A stretch of DNA of 64,000 nt. Source: Mixophyes australis. Taxonomy: Eukaryota > Chordata > Amphibia > Anura > Limnodynastidae. The DNA lies in NCBI GenBank assembly GCA_036250195.1, contig JAVHZZ010000010.1, positions 109,039,778 to 109,103,777 of the forward strand. Reading direction: 5' to 3'. The notes under the pieces were generated by a model. The model saw only the letters and a list, made by a program, of their open reading frames with translations. It was not told the DNA's origin and searched no databases. The translations under genes were made by a program, and so were the position numbers. Positions 10,409-21,255 of the stretch are shown piece after piece (the first letter of the stretch is position 1; every line of letters begins with the position of its first letter).

Positions 10409-10599
10409 AGGGGACACCGTACATGTCCTACATAGACAGAGAGGACACCAGCTACTAATAACCCGGCTGGACCACAGTACACATGTATAACACATCACAC
10501 ACTGTTATATGTCATCAGACATCACTGATACACAGTTAAAAGTAACACACATGACCTGTCAGACATACACACATACATGACACAGACCTCTCACTACTC

Positions 10600-10767
10600 C
10601 GTGGTTATGACGTCATCACTATAGATCTCTCTGCTATGACGTATAAATACAGGACAACGCGCTGCATGCCGGGAGTTTGAATTCTAAAGTCACGTGACGT
10701 TGAGGTCGCCGCGCTTCATGCCGGGAGTTGTAGTTTGGATCTTCAATATGGCGGCTGTACATAGAGG
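10600..10767. promoter_or_regulatory. Compact, probably bidirectional promoter of AKIP1 (-) and a divergent + strand gene
   Basis: Within 170 bp I see a full CRE (TGACGTCA, 10608-10615), a half CRE (TGACGT, 10637-10642), and an E-box CACGTG at 10691-10696 followed by GACGT. A ZNF143/THAP11-like element lies at 10717-10734 (reverse strand ACTACAACTCCCGGCATG), with a second half-copy CATGCCGGGAGTT at 10665-10677. A YY1-like CAATATGGCGGC is at 10744-10755. Such site sets mark CpG-type housekeeping and bidirectional promoters. It is the only locally CpG-rich, multi-site segment between AKIP1 and the gene-free stretch. In human, AKIP1 and DENND2B start head-to-head. Confidence 0.7.
10748..10766 (+). 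other. Candidate first exon end of the divergent + strand transcript (DENND2B by synteny)
   Basis: ATG at 10748 inside the YY1-like motif begins a short frame (MAAVHR) that meets a GTGACT donor at 10767 in phase 1. The next candidate exon at 12642 continues this frame. The ATG may instead be an upstream ORF or only part of the YY1 site. The gene name is from synteny and no DENN-domain sequence is visible. Confidence 0.4.
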
Positions 10768-10831
10768 TGACTGCACTGCTCACTTCATACTGACTGTGCT
10801 GGATGGGAGTTATAGTCCTGGCACATTATCT

Positions 10832-11290
10832 TATCCAGTGTCTAACTGTCTAATCCAATGTCTGACTGTCTAATGTTCTACTGAATGCTGTACTGCTCAT
10901 ACTGACTGTCTAATCCAATGTCTGACTGTCTAATGTTCTTCTGAGTGCTGTACTGCTCATACTGACTGTCTAATCCAGTGTCTGACTGTCTAATGTTCTA
11001 ATGAGAGACTGTCTAATCCAATGTCTGACTGTCTAATGTTCTACTGAGCACTGTATTGCTCATACTGACTGTCTAATCCAGTGTCTGACTGTCTAATGTT
11101 CTAATGAGAGACTGTCTAATCCAGTGTCTGACTGTCTAATGTTCTACTTAGAGACTGTCTAATCCTGTGTTTTACTGTCTATTGTTATAGTGAGAGGACT
11201 GTACTTCTCAGACAGACTGTCTAATCCAGTGTGACTGTCTAATGTTCTACTAAGTGCTGTATTGCTCATACTGAGTGTCTAATTATAGAC
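10832..11290. repeat. Tandem repeat, about 60-bp composite unit
   Basis: Repeated GACTGTCTAATCCAATGTCT and GACTGTCTAATGTTCTACTG modules with CTGTACTGCTCATACT form a 60-bp unit. Shorter units lack the last module. There are roughly 8 copies, degrading toward 11390. It lies just downstream of the promoter, so the promoter is sandwiched between two arrays. Confidence 0.9.
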
Positions 11291-11299
11291 GGTTAAAAT

Positions 11300-12641
11300 T
11301 ATTATCATACTAAGAGTTGTACTGATCACACCAACTGCCTAATCATGTGTCTGACTGTCTAATCCACTGACCGTACAATTGACGTGTCCTGAGATTTACA
11401 TGGGTGTACAGTACCCCTCGCCCTAGGTAGTTGCTGTTTTCCAGCATGTATAATGAAGGAATATCCAAATCACTGACTTATTGTATTATAGTTGTAACAA
11501 TTATTTGGCCTTGTGCAGCCCTATCTGTAAACATTACGCTGGTATCGGGCTCAATAAGCCACTGTCTCCTGCAGCGTTAGCTCCTCATGTCACTCTCCTC
11601 AGTCTCATATTCAGTAATTGTGTATTACTCAGCGGAAAACAGGACGGTCACAAGGGAAATGGCGGAAGGTACAACATGCCAGTGATATGTGGCGGGATTT
11701 GCCATGATTGTCAACAGGGGAGTGTGGCGCCATTGACTAACATTTGGAGGTACAGTATGCACGCTACCAGCCTCGTTTCTGTCTATGTAACATTTGCATA
11801 TCCACAGGCTCCTTTATGACAACACCCCGTGCTCAGTTCCAGCGTGCACGACTGCGCCCCATTTTATGTAAGTCAGCAAAGTCTGCGTATGTGCAACAGT
11901 CTGCGCGGTCTAGTGGGAGAATGCGGCGGACCAGGGTGTGGCTGCTAAGTAGTGTTTTAGATGCTCTTGTGCTCTTAGTTGTGCACTTAAGTGATTAAAT
12001 GGCAAAAAGCACGATTGCTTGCAAAAATGGGAGATTTTTCACTAGAGTTAACACAAATTATTATCCCTCTGGCAAGTTTTCACCGGCTGACGTATTCATG
12101 ATGAAGCCTATCTATCACATATAGCGGTAGTACAGGTACCTGTTTTGTAAACGTCAGCTCTGGATGGCAGCAACCGTTGCAGAAGCTGATCAAAGTCATT
12201 TAGTTCTGTAATATTTATTTCAGGACGGAAGATCTGATTTGTTTTTTTAGTAACGCTTTTATTTTATTTCTTTTGTTTGAACATGACAATGGAAGCTGAA
12301 ACTGACCTGAACCACGCGCTTCACGCTATATTTATAATAAGACTCGTTTCACACCTTCTAGTTACAAAGCTTCAACCAAACAAATGTGACACTTGAAAAG
12401 AATTATAGAATTATAGGTGGAGGTATGTATAATATAGGTGGAGTTATGTATAATATAGGTGGAGGTATGTATAATATAGGTGGAGGTATGTGCAAAATGG
12501 CCGGAGTTAATGATGAAATGGGTGTGAGAGGTTTTGTCCCTCTCCACTGATCCAGTAGATTAGTACACTGTAATGTATATATTTATATGTAGGGATTACA
12601 CATTTAAAGTGTTTTACATATCTTGATTTTTTTTCTTGCAG
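11300..12641. other. Intron-like sequence
   Basis: No coding exon or clear repeat family was recognised, apart from a small 21-bp tandem repeat (GGTGGAGGTATGTATAATATA, about 4 copies) at 12416-12492. Confidence 0.4.
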
Positions 12642-12702
12642 ATTTCTTTGTGGTTTATGCAAAGAGCCCCCAGGGCGAGAGAGTGACAGGTTGTCAACCC
12701 TT
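12642..12702 (+). other. Candidate 61-bp exon with strong splice sites
   Basis: It follows a long T-rich tract and TTTCTTGCAG and ends at GTAAGTCG, both near consensus. Joined to the frame ending at 10766 (phase 1) it reads DFFVVYAKSPQGERVTGCQP without a stop and ends in phase 2. I do not recognise the peptide. It may be a true N-terminal exon, a 5' UTR exon of the DENND2B-like gene, or chance. Confidence 0.4.
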
Positions 12703-13529
12703 GTAAGTCGTCTTTTACTGATAAGCAACGATTTGTACTGACTAATGGTTATAGTAGGCTAAAACTCAGCCTAAATCAAAAACTACAGTAACCTCTACAG
12801 GAAACCGGGGCTCAAGTTTTGGTTTGTTTTTCTGTTTTTTTTTTTTTTTTTAGAGCCCTCATTGATGTATTGTATAATAGTGTTTGTTATTTTTACTGGC
12901 ATGCTGTACATTTACTAACGCCTGGTAATCCTGCTGAAATGATCCTGAAGATGAAGCGTGGCCATGCATGCTGGCAGTGCAGTTATCTTCTGTAGACGTT
13001 TCCCGAAGGCCCAGTTCACTGTTTGCACTGGTGCAATCAAAACTTAGAACTGTACTTACAATGTGTGAGAATTATACTATAGTTTTAAAGCTTTCACATA
13101 ACTCAATACAGTTGTGTAAATTTCATGACAGATATATTTTTAAATCATTGTATGTGAAGTCTCCTGATATGGAAGCTGCCATATATATTTCCATACAGGT
13201 GTGGGCAATCTCCTCTCTTACACCTCTCTTTCTGTCCTGTCACTGGGTCAAGTACCCCCTATTGTGTGGAGAGGTTTGAGAAATCCCTATATCTTTACAT
13301 TATTTTTAAAAGAAAGCTCATTCAAATTTTTTTTCAATGTTTTTTTTAATTCCCAATACATTAAACTATAATTAACTTAACAATGTTTAATGTTTCCCTG
13401 TGGGTACATGAGGTTGAGTAATCTTCAGGAAAGTTTTTGTACTGAATAACTTTAATATACAGTGTAAGAATATAATTTTAATAACCTTAAATACATTTAA
13501 TTGTATCTTTATACTACTGCATGGTCAGG

Positions 13530-13692
13530 ATCTAGCTCAGGTTTAGCACAGGTGCCTGTCCAGGATCTAGCTCAGGTTTAGCACAGGTGCCTGGCCACGA
13601 TCTGGCTCAGGTTTAGCACAGGTGCCTGGCCACGATCTGGCTCAGGTTTAGCACAGGTGCATGGTCACGTTCTGGCTCAGGTTTAGCACAGG
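13530..13692. repeat. Short minisatellite, 35-bp unit
   Basis: About 4.5 copies are built on GGCTCAGGTTTAGCACAGGT with variants TAGCTC/TGGCTC and CAGGATC/CACGATC. Confidence 0.9.
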
Positions 13693-13913
13693 TGACTTAG
13701 CAGCGTTTGCGGAGGAACAGCAGTTTGTAGCAGTCATTGGGAGAAGATATTAGGAGTGGTGCAGACATACTGGTGAGTCTAGTTTTATGGAGCAAGATTA
13801 ATGAAATGACGTAAAGGGTGGAGCTGGTGGTTTTAGTCCAGCTCGGAGCTGGTGGATATTTTGTCCTGTACTTTAATAGGATGCATTTTGCACCTTGCGT
13901 TGTCCCTCTGCAG

Positions 13914-13984
13914 AGATGTGTCTCGGCACACTGGCAAATAAAACTAAAAATAGAAAATTCTCAGTGACAGATCAGCAGTAATGG
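13914..13984 (+). other. Candidate 71-bp exon or alternative terminal exon
   Basis: It lies between TGTCCCTCTGCAG and GGTAAGTGCC, both strong splice signals. Continuing the frame from 12702 gives a stop after about nine codons, and AATAAA occurs at about 13937 within it. It might be an alternative terminal exon or an untranslated exon. Nothing conserved is recognised. Confidence 0.3.
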
Positions 13985-14499
13985 GTAAGTGCCTCCATGT
14001 ATGGCTACTAACTGTTCATGCATTTTGACTTGTATTTAGTTCTTTGTAATCAGTGGCTGATAGATGATATTGGTTCTCCTCATCCAATGATCAAGCTGTC
14101 CAGGAGCTCCGTGGTACTTCTGACCGGATCAGCACACTGGGCCAGTATTTCAGCTGTGTGGTCCAGAGCAGAAGTTCTCTGCCCCATGAAATCCAAAGTC
14201 CAATATGAGCGCTGTCACCTGCCTGTTCCGCATGAACAGGCCCCTGTGTGATTGGTTGCTTGGTCTGCACTCCATGAAGGCAGATCTCTCGTATGTGTGG
14301 GCAGATTGGTGCTGAACGTCACTGTTAGCCTGTGTATAGCACTTTTCTCTGTACTTGTTAATTATATGGGCGCCATTTGGTTCCACCCACTGTCATTCCA
14401 GTGTGGAAGAAGGTTCTGTTATGTTGAGATTTTTGTTTCCAGAGTCCTGATTCTATCCTAATTTTGCAGAAATTGCTTGACGGGGGGGAAGGGGCAGTT

Positions 14500-14922
14500 C
14501 GATCAGCTCCTCCCTCACTCACACTCAAGATAACAGAATCCTCCTTCCTCCTAGAATAGCAGGTCGGCTGTGTCCATTGGCACCAGTATAATTCACAAGT
14601 GCCCTTTTCTGTGTAGCACAGTGCTGTAGTCATGACGATCCAATCTGCTCCTCACTTACTCACACTCAAGATAACAGAATCCTCCTCCCTCCTAGAATGG
14701 CAGGTCGGCTGTGTCCATTGGCACCAGTATAATTAACAAGTGCCCTTTTCTGTGTAGCACAGTGCTGTAGTCATGACGATCCAATCTGCTCCTCACTTAC
14801 TCACACTCAAGATAACAGAATCCTCCTCCCTCCTAGAATGGCAGGTCGACGGTGTCCATTGGCACCCGTATAATTAACAAGTGCCCTTTTCTCTGTAGCA
14901 CAGTGCTGTAGTCGTGACGATT
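14500..14922. repeat. Three tandem copies of a 141-bp unit
   Basis: Starts are at about 14500, 14641 and 14782. Shared blocks include CACACTCAAGATAACAGAAT, GAATGGCAGGTCG, GTGCCCTTTTCT and GTAGTCATGACGAT. Copies 2 and 3 are nearly identical, while copy 1 is more diverged at its start. Confidence 0.92.
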
Positions 14923-15402
14923 ATAACTCGTCAGAGATGGCCGCAGGTGAATATCTTCAAAGGCGCCCACAGTGTGTCAGTTGACCTATGTTTCAAGCCA
15001 CCCCGAATCCCAGGTGCCCTTCCCACGTCCTATTGACAAATCATTTAAAAACATTTTAAAACATTGGTGCTGTTGGATCGCTCGGTTCCCCTCTCCTCAC
15101 CGTATATGGACAGTCTGAGACTTTGTTTAAAGTTCTTAGAAACCAAGTAATATTGTGCAACATGTTTGCCTCTAATTAAAAACACAGAAATGTTGAAATG
15201 ATTAAGGAAACGTTATTTCTCTGTGTGTATTTCTGAAATGAAACCACTTCCAAAGCTACAGCCAAAATTGATATTGTAAGATTATAAACTGCTTCATGTG
15301 ACACCGTGAGACAAGACGAAAAGGGAAATATTTACCACATCAAAATCCCGGTCAGTTCGAAAAATATACCGTCATTTGTAGGGTTTATTTTCAGTTGGCA
15401 TA

Positions 15403-15403
15403 A

Positions 15404-15462
<59 letters not shown>

Positions 15463-15482
15463 GTGTGTGTCTGTATGTATAT
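15403..15482. repeat. Compound microsatellite (TG)n(TA)n(TATG)n
   Basis: Plain alternating TG, then TA, then a TATG run. No other function is implied. Confidence 0.95.
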
Positions 15483-15699
15483 AACAATATATTTACTCAC
15501 GCACAGATTTACTAGTTGCTTTGACTTTTTAAAGTCCTGTTTTTTTTTCTCTTTGAAATGCTGCTGAGTGAAGTGTTATATGGTGAAGCTCCGTCACAGC
15601 GCTGGAATGTTATCAGTTCCTGTGAGGGGTAAGTATGTAGCACTTTAGGTCAGTGACACTTGTGTTGTGAGAGGAACGTGACAAGACAATAGTTAAACT

Positions 15700-15989
15700 C
15701 ATACTTGCCAACTCTCCCGGATTGTCCGGGAGACTCCCGCATTTTGCGAGAGTCTCCCGGACGAGTGTGGCAATCTCCCTGATAGGAAGTGGGAAAAATT
15801 CAGTTTAAACGCCGCGATTCACCCGGAATCGCGGCGTTTAGCCCCGCCCCTGCTGTAAAATGACGCGATTTGCGTCATTCCATCACGGGGGCGGGGCCAA
15901 AATGACGTGATTTTGCCGCCCCGCCCCCTGCACGCCCACGTCCCAGCCGGCATCTCCCGGAAAAAGAAAAAGAAATGTTGGCAAGTATG
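15700..15989. mobile_element. hAT-like MITE with perfect 8-bp target-site duplication
   Basis: The terminal inverted repeats are CATACTTGCCAAC at 15700-15712 and its complement at 15977-15989. The 8-bp duplications GTTAAACT lie at 15692-15699 and 15990-15997. The inside is GC-rich with nested palindromes (CTCCCGG runs, CGCCGCGATTC with its complement, CCCCGCCCC). No ORF is present, so it is non-autonomous. Related, older copies lie near 57.07-57.35 kb and probably 22.14-22.35 kb. Confidence 0.85.
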
Positions 15990-15997
15990 GTTAAACT

Positions 15998-18900
15998 ACA
16001 TACAGACACGTATCCCGCGTGACAGCGTGATGGTCATAGGCATCACATCTGTACAGCACAGGAACACTTTCACTGGTTATGGGGAGCGGCCGAATACAAT
16101 GGTACATTCCTCTGCCCCAGAGACATGAAGAGAAGTGTACAGGTGATAGTGACAGGAGAAGGGAGAGCTGTGCAGACTGGGCCTGACTTGTGTTTGGATG
16201 CTACTTGTGTTTTTAAAAAATGAGCAACTTGTGCGTAGTTCCTGCCATATTCAAATCTAAATGTATCTCAAGGTGCATCTCGATTTTATTATGGGTGTAA
16301 GTACGCAATGCCTAACGTTTCTTACCGCATATAGATATAGACAATATACTGCACTATACGCACAAGCAATCGGCACACAGTCGTTTTTTTAAATAAATCT
16401 ATATACATATCAGTAAATACATAGAGGTTTTTAATGCATACTGTACATACACAATGAATTTTTATAGCCTTTTTTACTTGCATAAACATGTTCTGTGCTA
16501 TCTAGTTGCACACACACGTGTAGTTTTTATAACCAAGACTATACCGTCTCAGTCATCACTATCAGTCGGCACTTACACCTGCCCTGTAGCTGCTGCAAAT
16601 GATAAGAGGCTCTGAATACAGCAACCAAGAATAATCACTAATTTTCTGGAACCATATTGATTTGGGTTTATAATTTATGGTGATTATTTGTAACGCCCGC
16701 TGAAGCTCCTGGAACGTGCACATATATATTTTTAAATGTCTTTAGCGCTTTTGGATACTAGTGCATTTATTTATTATTTATTTATATAGCAACGATCATA
16801 TTACAGCGCTGTACAGGGAATATGGGTAGGACGCGTGCGGGCGCCCCGTGATTGGTTTCCACCAGGCTAAGCTTCAGTGCCAGCCCCACTCCGTATTGTA
16901 CCACTTGTTTGGCTTCTGAGGATGCAGATTGCAGTTATGGGACCATCAAGCGTATTATCGAGTTTCATGAGTATTGGTAAATCCTTTCCTGCCTGACATG
17001 GAGTCTCCTACAGAAATGCTTTACCTGTGGTGAAAACTGGGGTTCTCATTGGAGAAATGATGTCTCCCTCTTTATCAGAGGGTCCGTTCCTGTCCAGTAT
17101 CAGCAGGTAGCTGAAGAACGCTCAGATGCCTCTGAGATATTTTATTAATAAATCATGTCATTAAGCACCAATAGAAAACCATCCCTCTTATCTGTTTTTA
17201 CTAAACGGTCTGTTTATCTGACATGATATTGTGGTGTCACCGACCCACAAGACGTATCTTCTGATATAATTCAATCCATTCATTTTTCTCCTTTGGAAAT
17301 TTCACGTTTTGCCATATTTACATCTATATCACACAACAGTTTGTTGTTGCATCATATTCCCACTTTATGCCATAAATCGTCGGTGCGGAAATGTCTGGAA
17401 ACCTCGAGCAAGGAAATCACATGTCCCTTATATTTAAAGGAGTGAAAAATATACTTTTCTTTACTTGTCCTGGGGCCATTTCCTAAATAAATTTTTATAA
17501 ATCCAGCAAACTCTCCAGGAAGTTTGGGATTTTGGTGCAGATGTCTGAACTGTCAAAGAACCTGACCCTCAGTTTTTATATATGATTTATTGAATTATTT
17601 GTAAAAGCTTAATTGGTGAAATATATTGTCTTCCTTGCTTTCATACTTTGATATCTAGATGGAGAAATTTAAAAACGGCAAAATATTTTTCAGGAGTGAC
17701 CACTCGGCAGATAGAGATGCGTTTTATATCTGTGAGCTGAAATAAAAAAATCTCAAGTTGAAAAATATTCTGAATTTTTTATCTTACAGCGGATTCTCAT
17801 TCGTCATCATTTATGTATGTCGCCGCAGATTCCGCAGCGCTGTACAGCCACAATTACTACCACAATTAAGCGTAATAACATACACGAATATAAGGTAAGA
17901 TTAGTAGGATTTGTTTTATTTAAACTTTTTAATATGTTTCTCCTAACACTTTAACTGGCGTAGGTGTGACACTTAAAGGGGTCGTCCACTCTTGAACAAC
18001 GGTCTCCCGGTCTCTGCATACTTTAACCTGTAATAAATCCCTGATCTAGCCTCAGTGACAGTGGGCAGTGCCGCCCGTGTGAGTGGGAGTCAGGTAAAGT
18101 TCATGTACTGTAGGTGACTATGTGCCACCGCTCTACCTGTCAAAGATCCTGGAGGTTGGACAAAAGTTCTTGCTGGTTGGACCCTCAGAATGGGGACTGT
18201 CCACCATAAATTAGGACAGGAGGTATAGTTAATACAGATGTCATTTGCAGGAGTTTGATTTGAATACGGTCGAAACTACACTTTTAGTTTCTTGCGTCCA
18301 AGTTGCGTTCGAACATAAATCTGGTCCATCTGCTTTAATTTTAAATGAATGAATATGTGTGTATACTGTCTGTGTGCTGTACATTAAGTAATAAGTGTAT
18401 AGTATTATTAAGGCTGGCGGTGATGATTTGCGCGTGCTGTCAGTCACATGACTGGTTTAGCAATGCAGGAATGCGCTCCGTACAGTCCGATAATAAGGAA
18501 TGCAGAATGTATTTATCTTGGGCCTTGAGAAGCATTTCCTGCTGTGCAGTTACACTAACGCTCTTCATTCTGCATGCCGGAGCTGTTGTTTTTACATCCT
18601 TCCCCCCCAGCTATCCGCTGGCCATGGGCTTCTCTCTGTGCCATCTCCTTTGTGCACTCATCTCTGCTTTGCAATTTAAAGGATTTTCTAATCTGGACCT
18701 TGAAACATCCCCTGGCGCTGACGTGCATCTGTTTTATCGATTGGCAAATAATGGCTTTTATTTTATAGGACGCCATAAAATGTTCTACATTCCGTGTAAG
18801 AAAAGGGGATAGATGAAACTATTAAAGCTGCAGCCTCTCAGGCATTGCCATCATTTTATTCATGGGATTTCTTTAACAGTAAGAAAATAAACTGTGACTG

Positions 18901-19400
18901 GTGTTCAGGATATCTTGCAAATAAACTTTGACTTATAGTGGTGATAAGTGTAATTGTAATGACTGATCACTGCAATTTAACATTAATTTATTGCCATGGC
19001 AGCTGAGCGATACTAGAACGCTTATCTCTCCGACACCTCTGTCCTGCTATACTGGGAATACCCGTCACATCGGTGGAGCTGAGCTTCCAGTTTCTCAACC
19101 ATTGCCAAAAAAATAATAGATAAAAGTCTAAAAAAGGCTTTATATATAAAATATAGTCATACATTTATGTTATATTATATTATCATTCCCCCTAATACCC
19201 CAGAAAATAATATTTATAGCTCCATTATATTGCAAATAGACTGAAAATAATTATAATTTTTTTGTTCAATGTCTCATTTCGTTAAGGCCCTATTGGTGAA
19301 ATAATTACCCCATGCAAAGAAAAGTTTACATTATTATAGTTTTAAATAAACTGTTTTGCATTTCTATTTCTGTGTGTCAATTTGTTATCACCATTTTTAG
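15998..19400. other. Gene-free AT-rich sequence
   Basis: No conserved coding frame was recognised. Partial SINE tails lie near 16768-16822 and 17815-17860 (both have CAGCGCTGTACAG). A 155-codon + frame at 18345-18812 has no recognisable content and lacks exon-type borders, so I do not call it. Confidence 0.4.
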
Positions 19401-19479
19401 TCAATAAGTATTCTGACGATCTTTGTCGTATTAAATTCTGTTTAATAATGTTCTGTCTTTGTGTTCTCAAAAATTCTTC

Positions 19480-19850
19480 CACTGCTGAGCCCCTCTGTCA
19501 GTCTCTGAATTGGCCTCTTTATGTCAGAATCCAGTATAAAATAGTTAAACGAACATGCAAGGCCATCAACAAAACTGCACCAACCCTCATCTCTTCACTT
19601 GTCTCAAAATATCTCCCAACTCGACACCTCCGTTCTGCACAAGATCTGTGTCTCTCTCATCCATTCTCATTACCTGCTCCCATTCCTGGTTGCAGGACTT
19701 TTTTGGGCTGCACCAAATTTGTGGACTTCCCTCCCTTGCACAATATGACTTTCCTCTAGACTTCAAACCTTCAAGCGGTCTCTGAAAACCACCTCTTCAG
19801 ACAAGCTTATAATATTCCTCAACCACCATCTTAACCTCCCTAGGTTTCCC
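19480..19850 (+). mobile_element. Degraded L2/CR1-like LINE 3' fragment
   Basis: One frame reads YKIVKRTCKAINKTAPTLIS then LVSKYLPTRHLRSAQ, the familiar C-terminal text of L2/CR1-like polyproteins (YKI...KAI---AP-YL--L...Y-PTR-LRS). After this the frame breaks. The TGTAAGCTTGTGAGCAGGG and CTGGCGCTATATAAATGATG parts at 20190-20320 are probably the 3' tail, split by an insertion at about 19855-20030. Confidence 0.55.
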
Positions 19851-20386
19851 TCTTACCAGGGCCTTAACTAGGGCTGTGTGAGAGGGGCAGGGGCCCAGGG
19901 CGCAAAGCAGGAGGAAGACGCAGGATAAGGAATATTTTAGGTCTATTTCATTATAATTTAAAGATGGGGGAGCATAATTTTCCTTTCTTGCCCCAGGCGC
20001 TAAAATCTGTAGTTACGGCTCTGCCTATTACCATCCTTTGCACAGTTCTTACAAGAGAACAACCCTCTGACCAACATCGCTGTGTGACTGGATCATATGG
20101 TCCTCTAAGCACTTTTTTTACCTTTGCAATCTGGCTGGACCAATATATAATATGGTGTAGCACTTACCCTCATGTATCCAACTCTCATTGTCCCATAGAT
20201 TGTAAGCTTGTGAGCAGGGTCCTCTTACCTCTGTCTGTATTACCCATATGGTTTTATTACTGTGTTTGTTCCCAATTGTTAAGCGCTATGGCATATGCTG
20301 GCGCTATATAAATGATGATGAATTTGTGTGTCTGATAGTCTAGGTTTTTATCATGTTTTATTTACTGTATATCTGATTAATGATTG

Positions 20387-21030
20387 TGTCACGACTGATA
20401 ATGGGTACCTGCTGTTGTTGGTGCAACTCAGAGGAAGGCGCGGAGTCTAACGTGCCCCTGGTATTCACCAGGAACCCCCGCAAGGAAGTATGGACTCCGC
20501 TGCAGGGACACGCAGGTCGCGGTCCTTCCTAGAGTCCACAGCGAGATACAAGGAGGTGTCAGACAGGCTGGGTCAGCAACGTTCAGGTAGAAGAGGTACA
20601 AAGGGAAATCCAGAAGAATGGTGAGGCAAGCCGGGTCGGTAACTTTCAGGAAGAGCAGTACAAAGGCAGAATCCAAAAGAGGTGGTCAAACGGTCCGGGT
20701 CAAAAGGTCACAAGCAGCACGAGGATGGTCAGGAACAAATACAGCAACTGGTATACACAAACGCTGGAGGCAGGAAGACCTGATACTCTGGCACTGGTGA
20801 GAGGGCTGGAAGAGGTTTAAATACTGTGGTAACCCAATCAGAATCAGCGCTGCAGCGCTGTCATACCTGCCGCCGGGAATCCTGCTCATAGCGTCCCGTT
20901 GCCTAGCAACGGGGCGCGTCATCACACCCAGAGGTCGGACGGCAGGGGGATCCGGAAGTGATGCGTCTGGTTGCTAGGCAACCAGACGCGCTGTCAGCAG
21001 ACAGGCGGCTGTGCGGAACGGCGCCTGACA
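20387..21030 (-). mobile_element. Solo LTR (family copy 1), inverted
   Basis: The element is 644 bp with TG...CA ends and reads TGTCAGGCGCC... on the - strand. It is flanked by the 5-bp duplication GATTG at 20382-20386 and 21031-21035. The - strand shows a TATTTAAACC-like box, two palindromic GTTGC...GCAAC sites (20898-20910, 20970-20982) and a C/T-rich downstream part with TTGACCC-type text. No internal retroviral-type genes are present, so it is a solo LTR from recombination. It resembles the LTR at 42009 in the same order. Confidence 0.85.
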
Positions 21031-21039
21031 GATTGCGTA

Positions 21040-21255
21040 TATATAGCAGATCACACAGCTCTGTACAGAGTATATGTAATCATTGACATCAGTCACTGCC
21101 ACACACACCGTGTATGCTAGAATCCATCTTGTCAGCAGCCAATTAACCTATCAATTTGTTTTTTGGAGTGTGGGAGATAACCCACGCAAACACAGGGGAA
21201 ACATACAAACTCCACACAGATAGGACCTTGGCAGCAATGCTAACCACTGTGTCTC
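21040..21255 (-). mobile_element. SINE, inverted
   Basis: It is the reverse complement of the SINE body and head: CAGCTCTGTACAGAG, CCAATTAACCTATCAAT, CATACAAACTCCACACAGAT and GCTAACCACTG. It directly abuts the solo LTR's 3' flank. Confidence 0.7.

Noticed and set aside
8953..10482. A 509-codon frame on the - strand and a 402-codon frame on the + strand
   Set aside because: Both are translations of the 51-bp tandem repeat. All frames are open because the period is divisible by three, and 2-base deletions occur in units without compensation.
15700..15989. A genuine CpG-island promoter
   Set aside because: The GC-rich block is bounded by inverted repeats and perfect target duplications, so it is a transposon.
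18345..18812. A 155-codon + frame with hydrophobic stretches
   Set aside because: No recognised domain, no splice-site borders or polyadenylation context, and Cys/Leu-rich composition typical of chance frames in AT-rich DNA.
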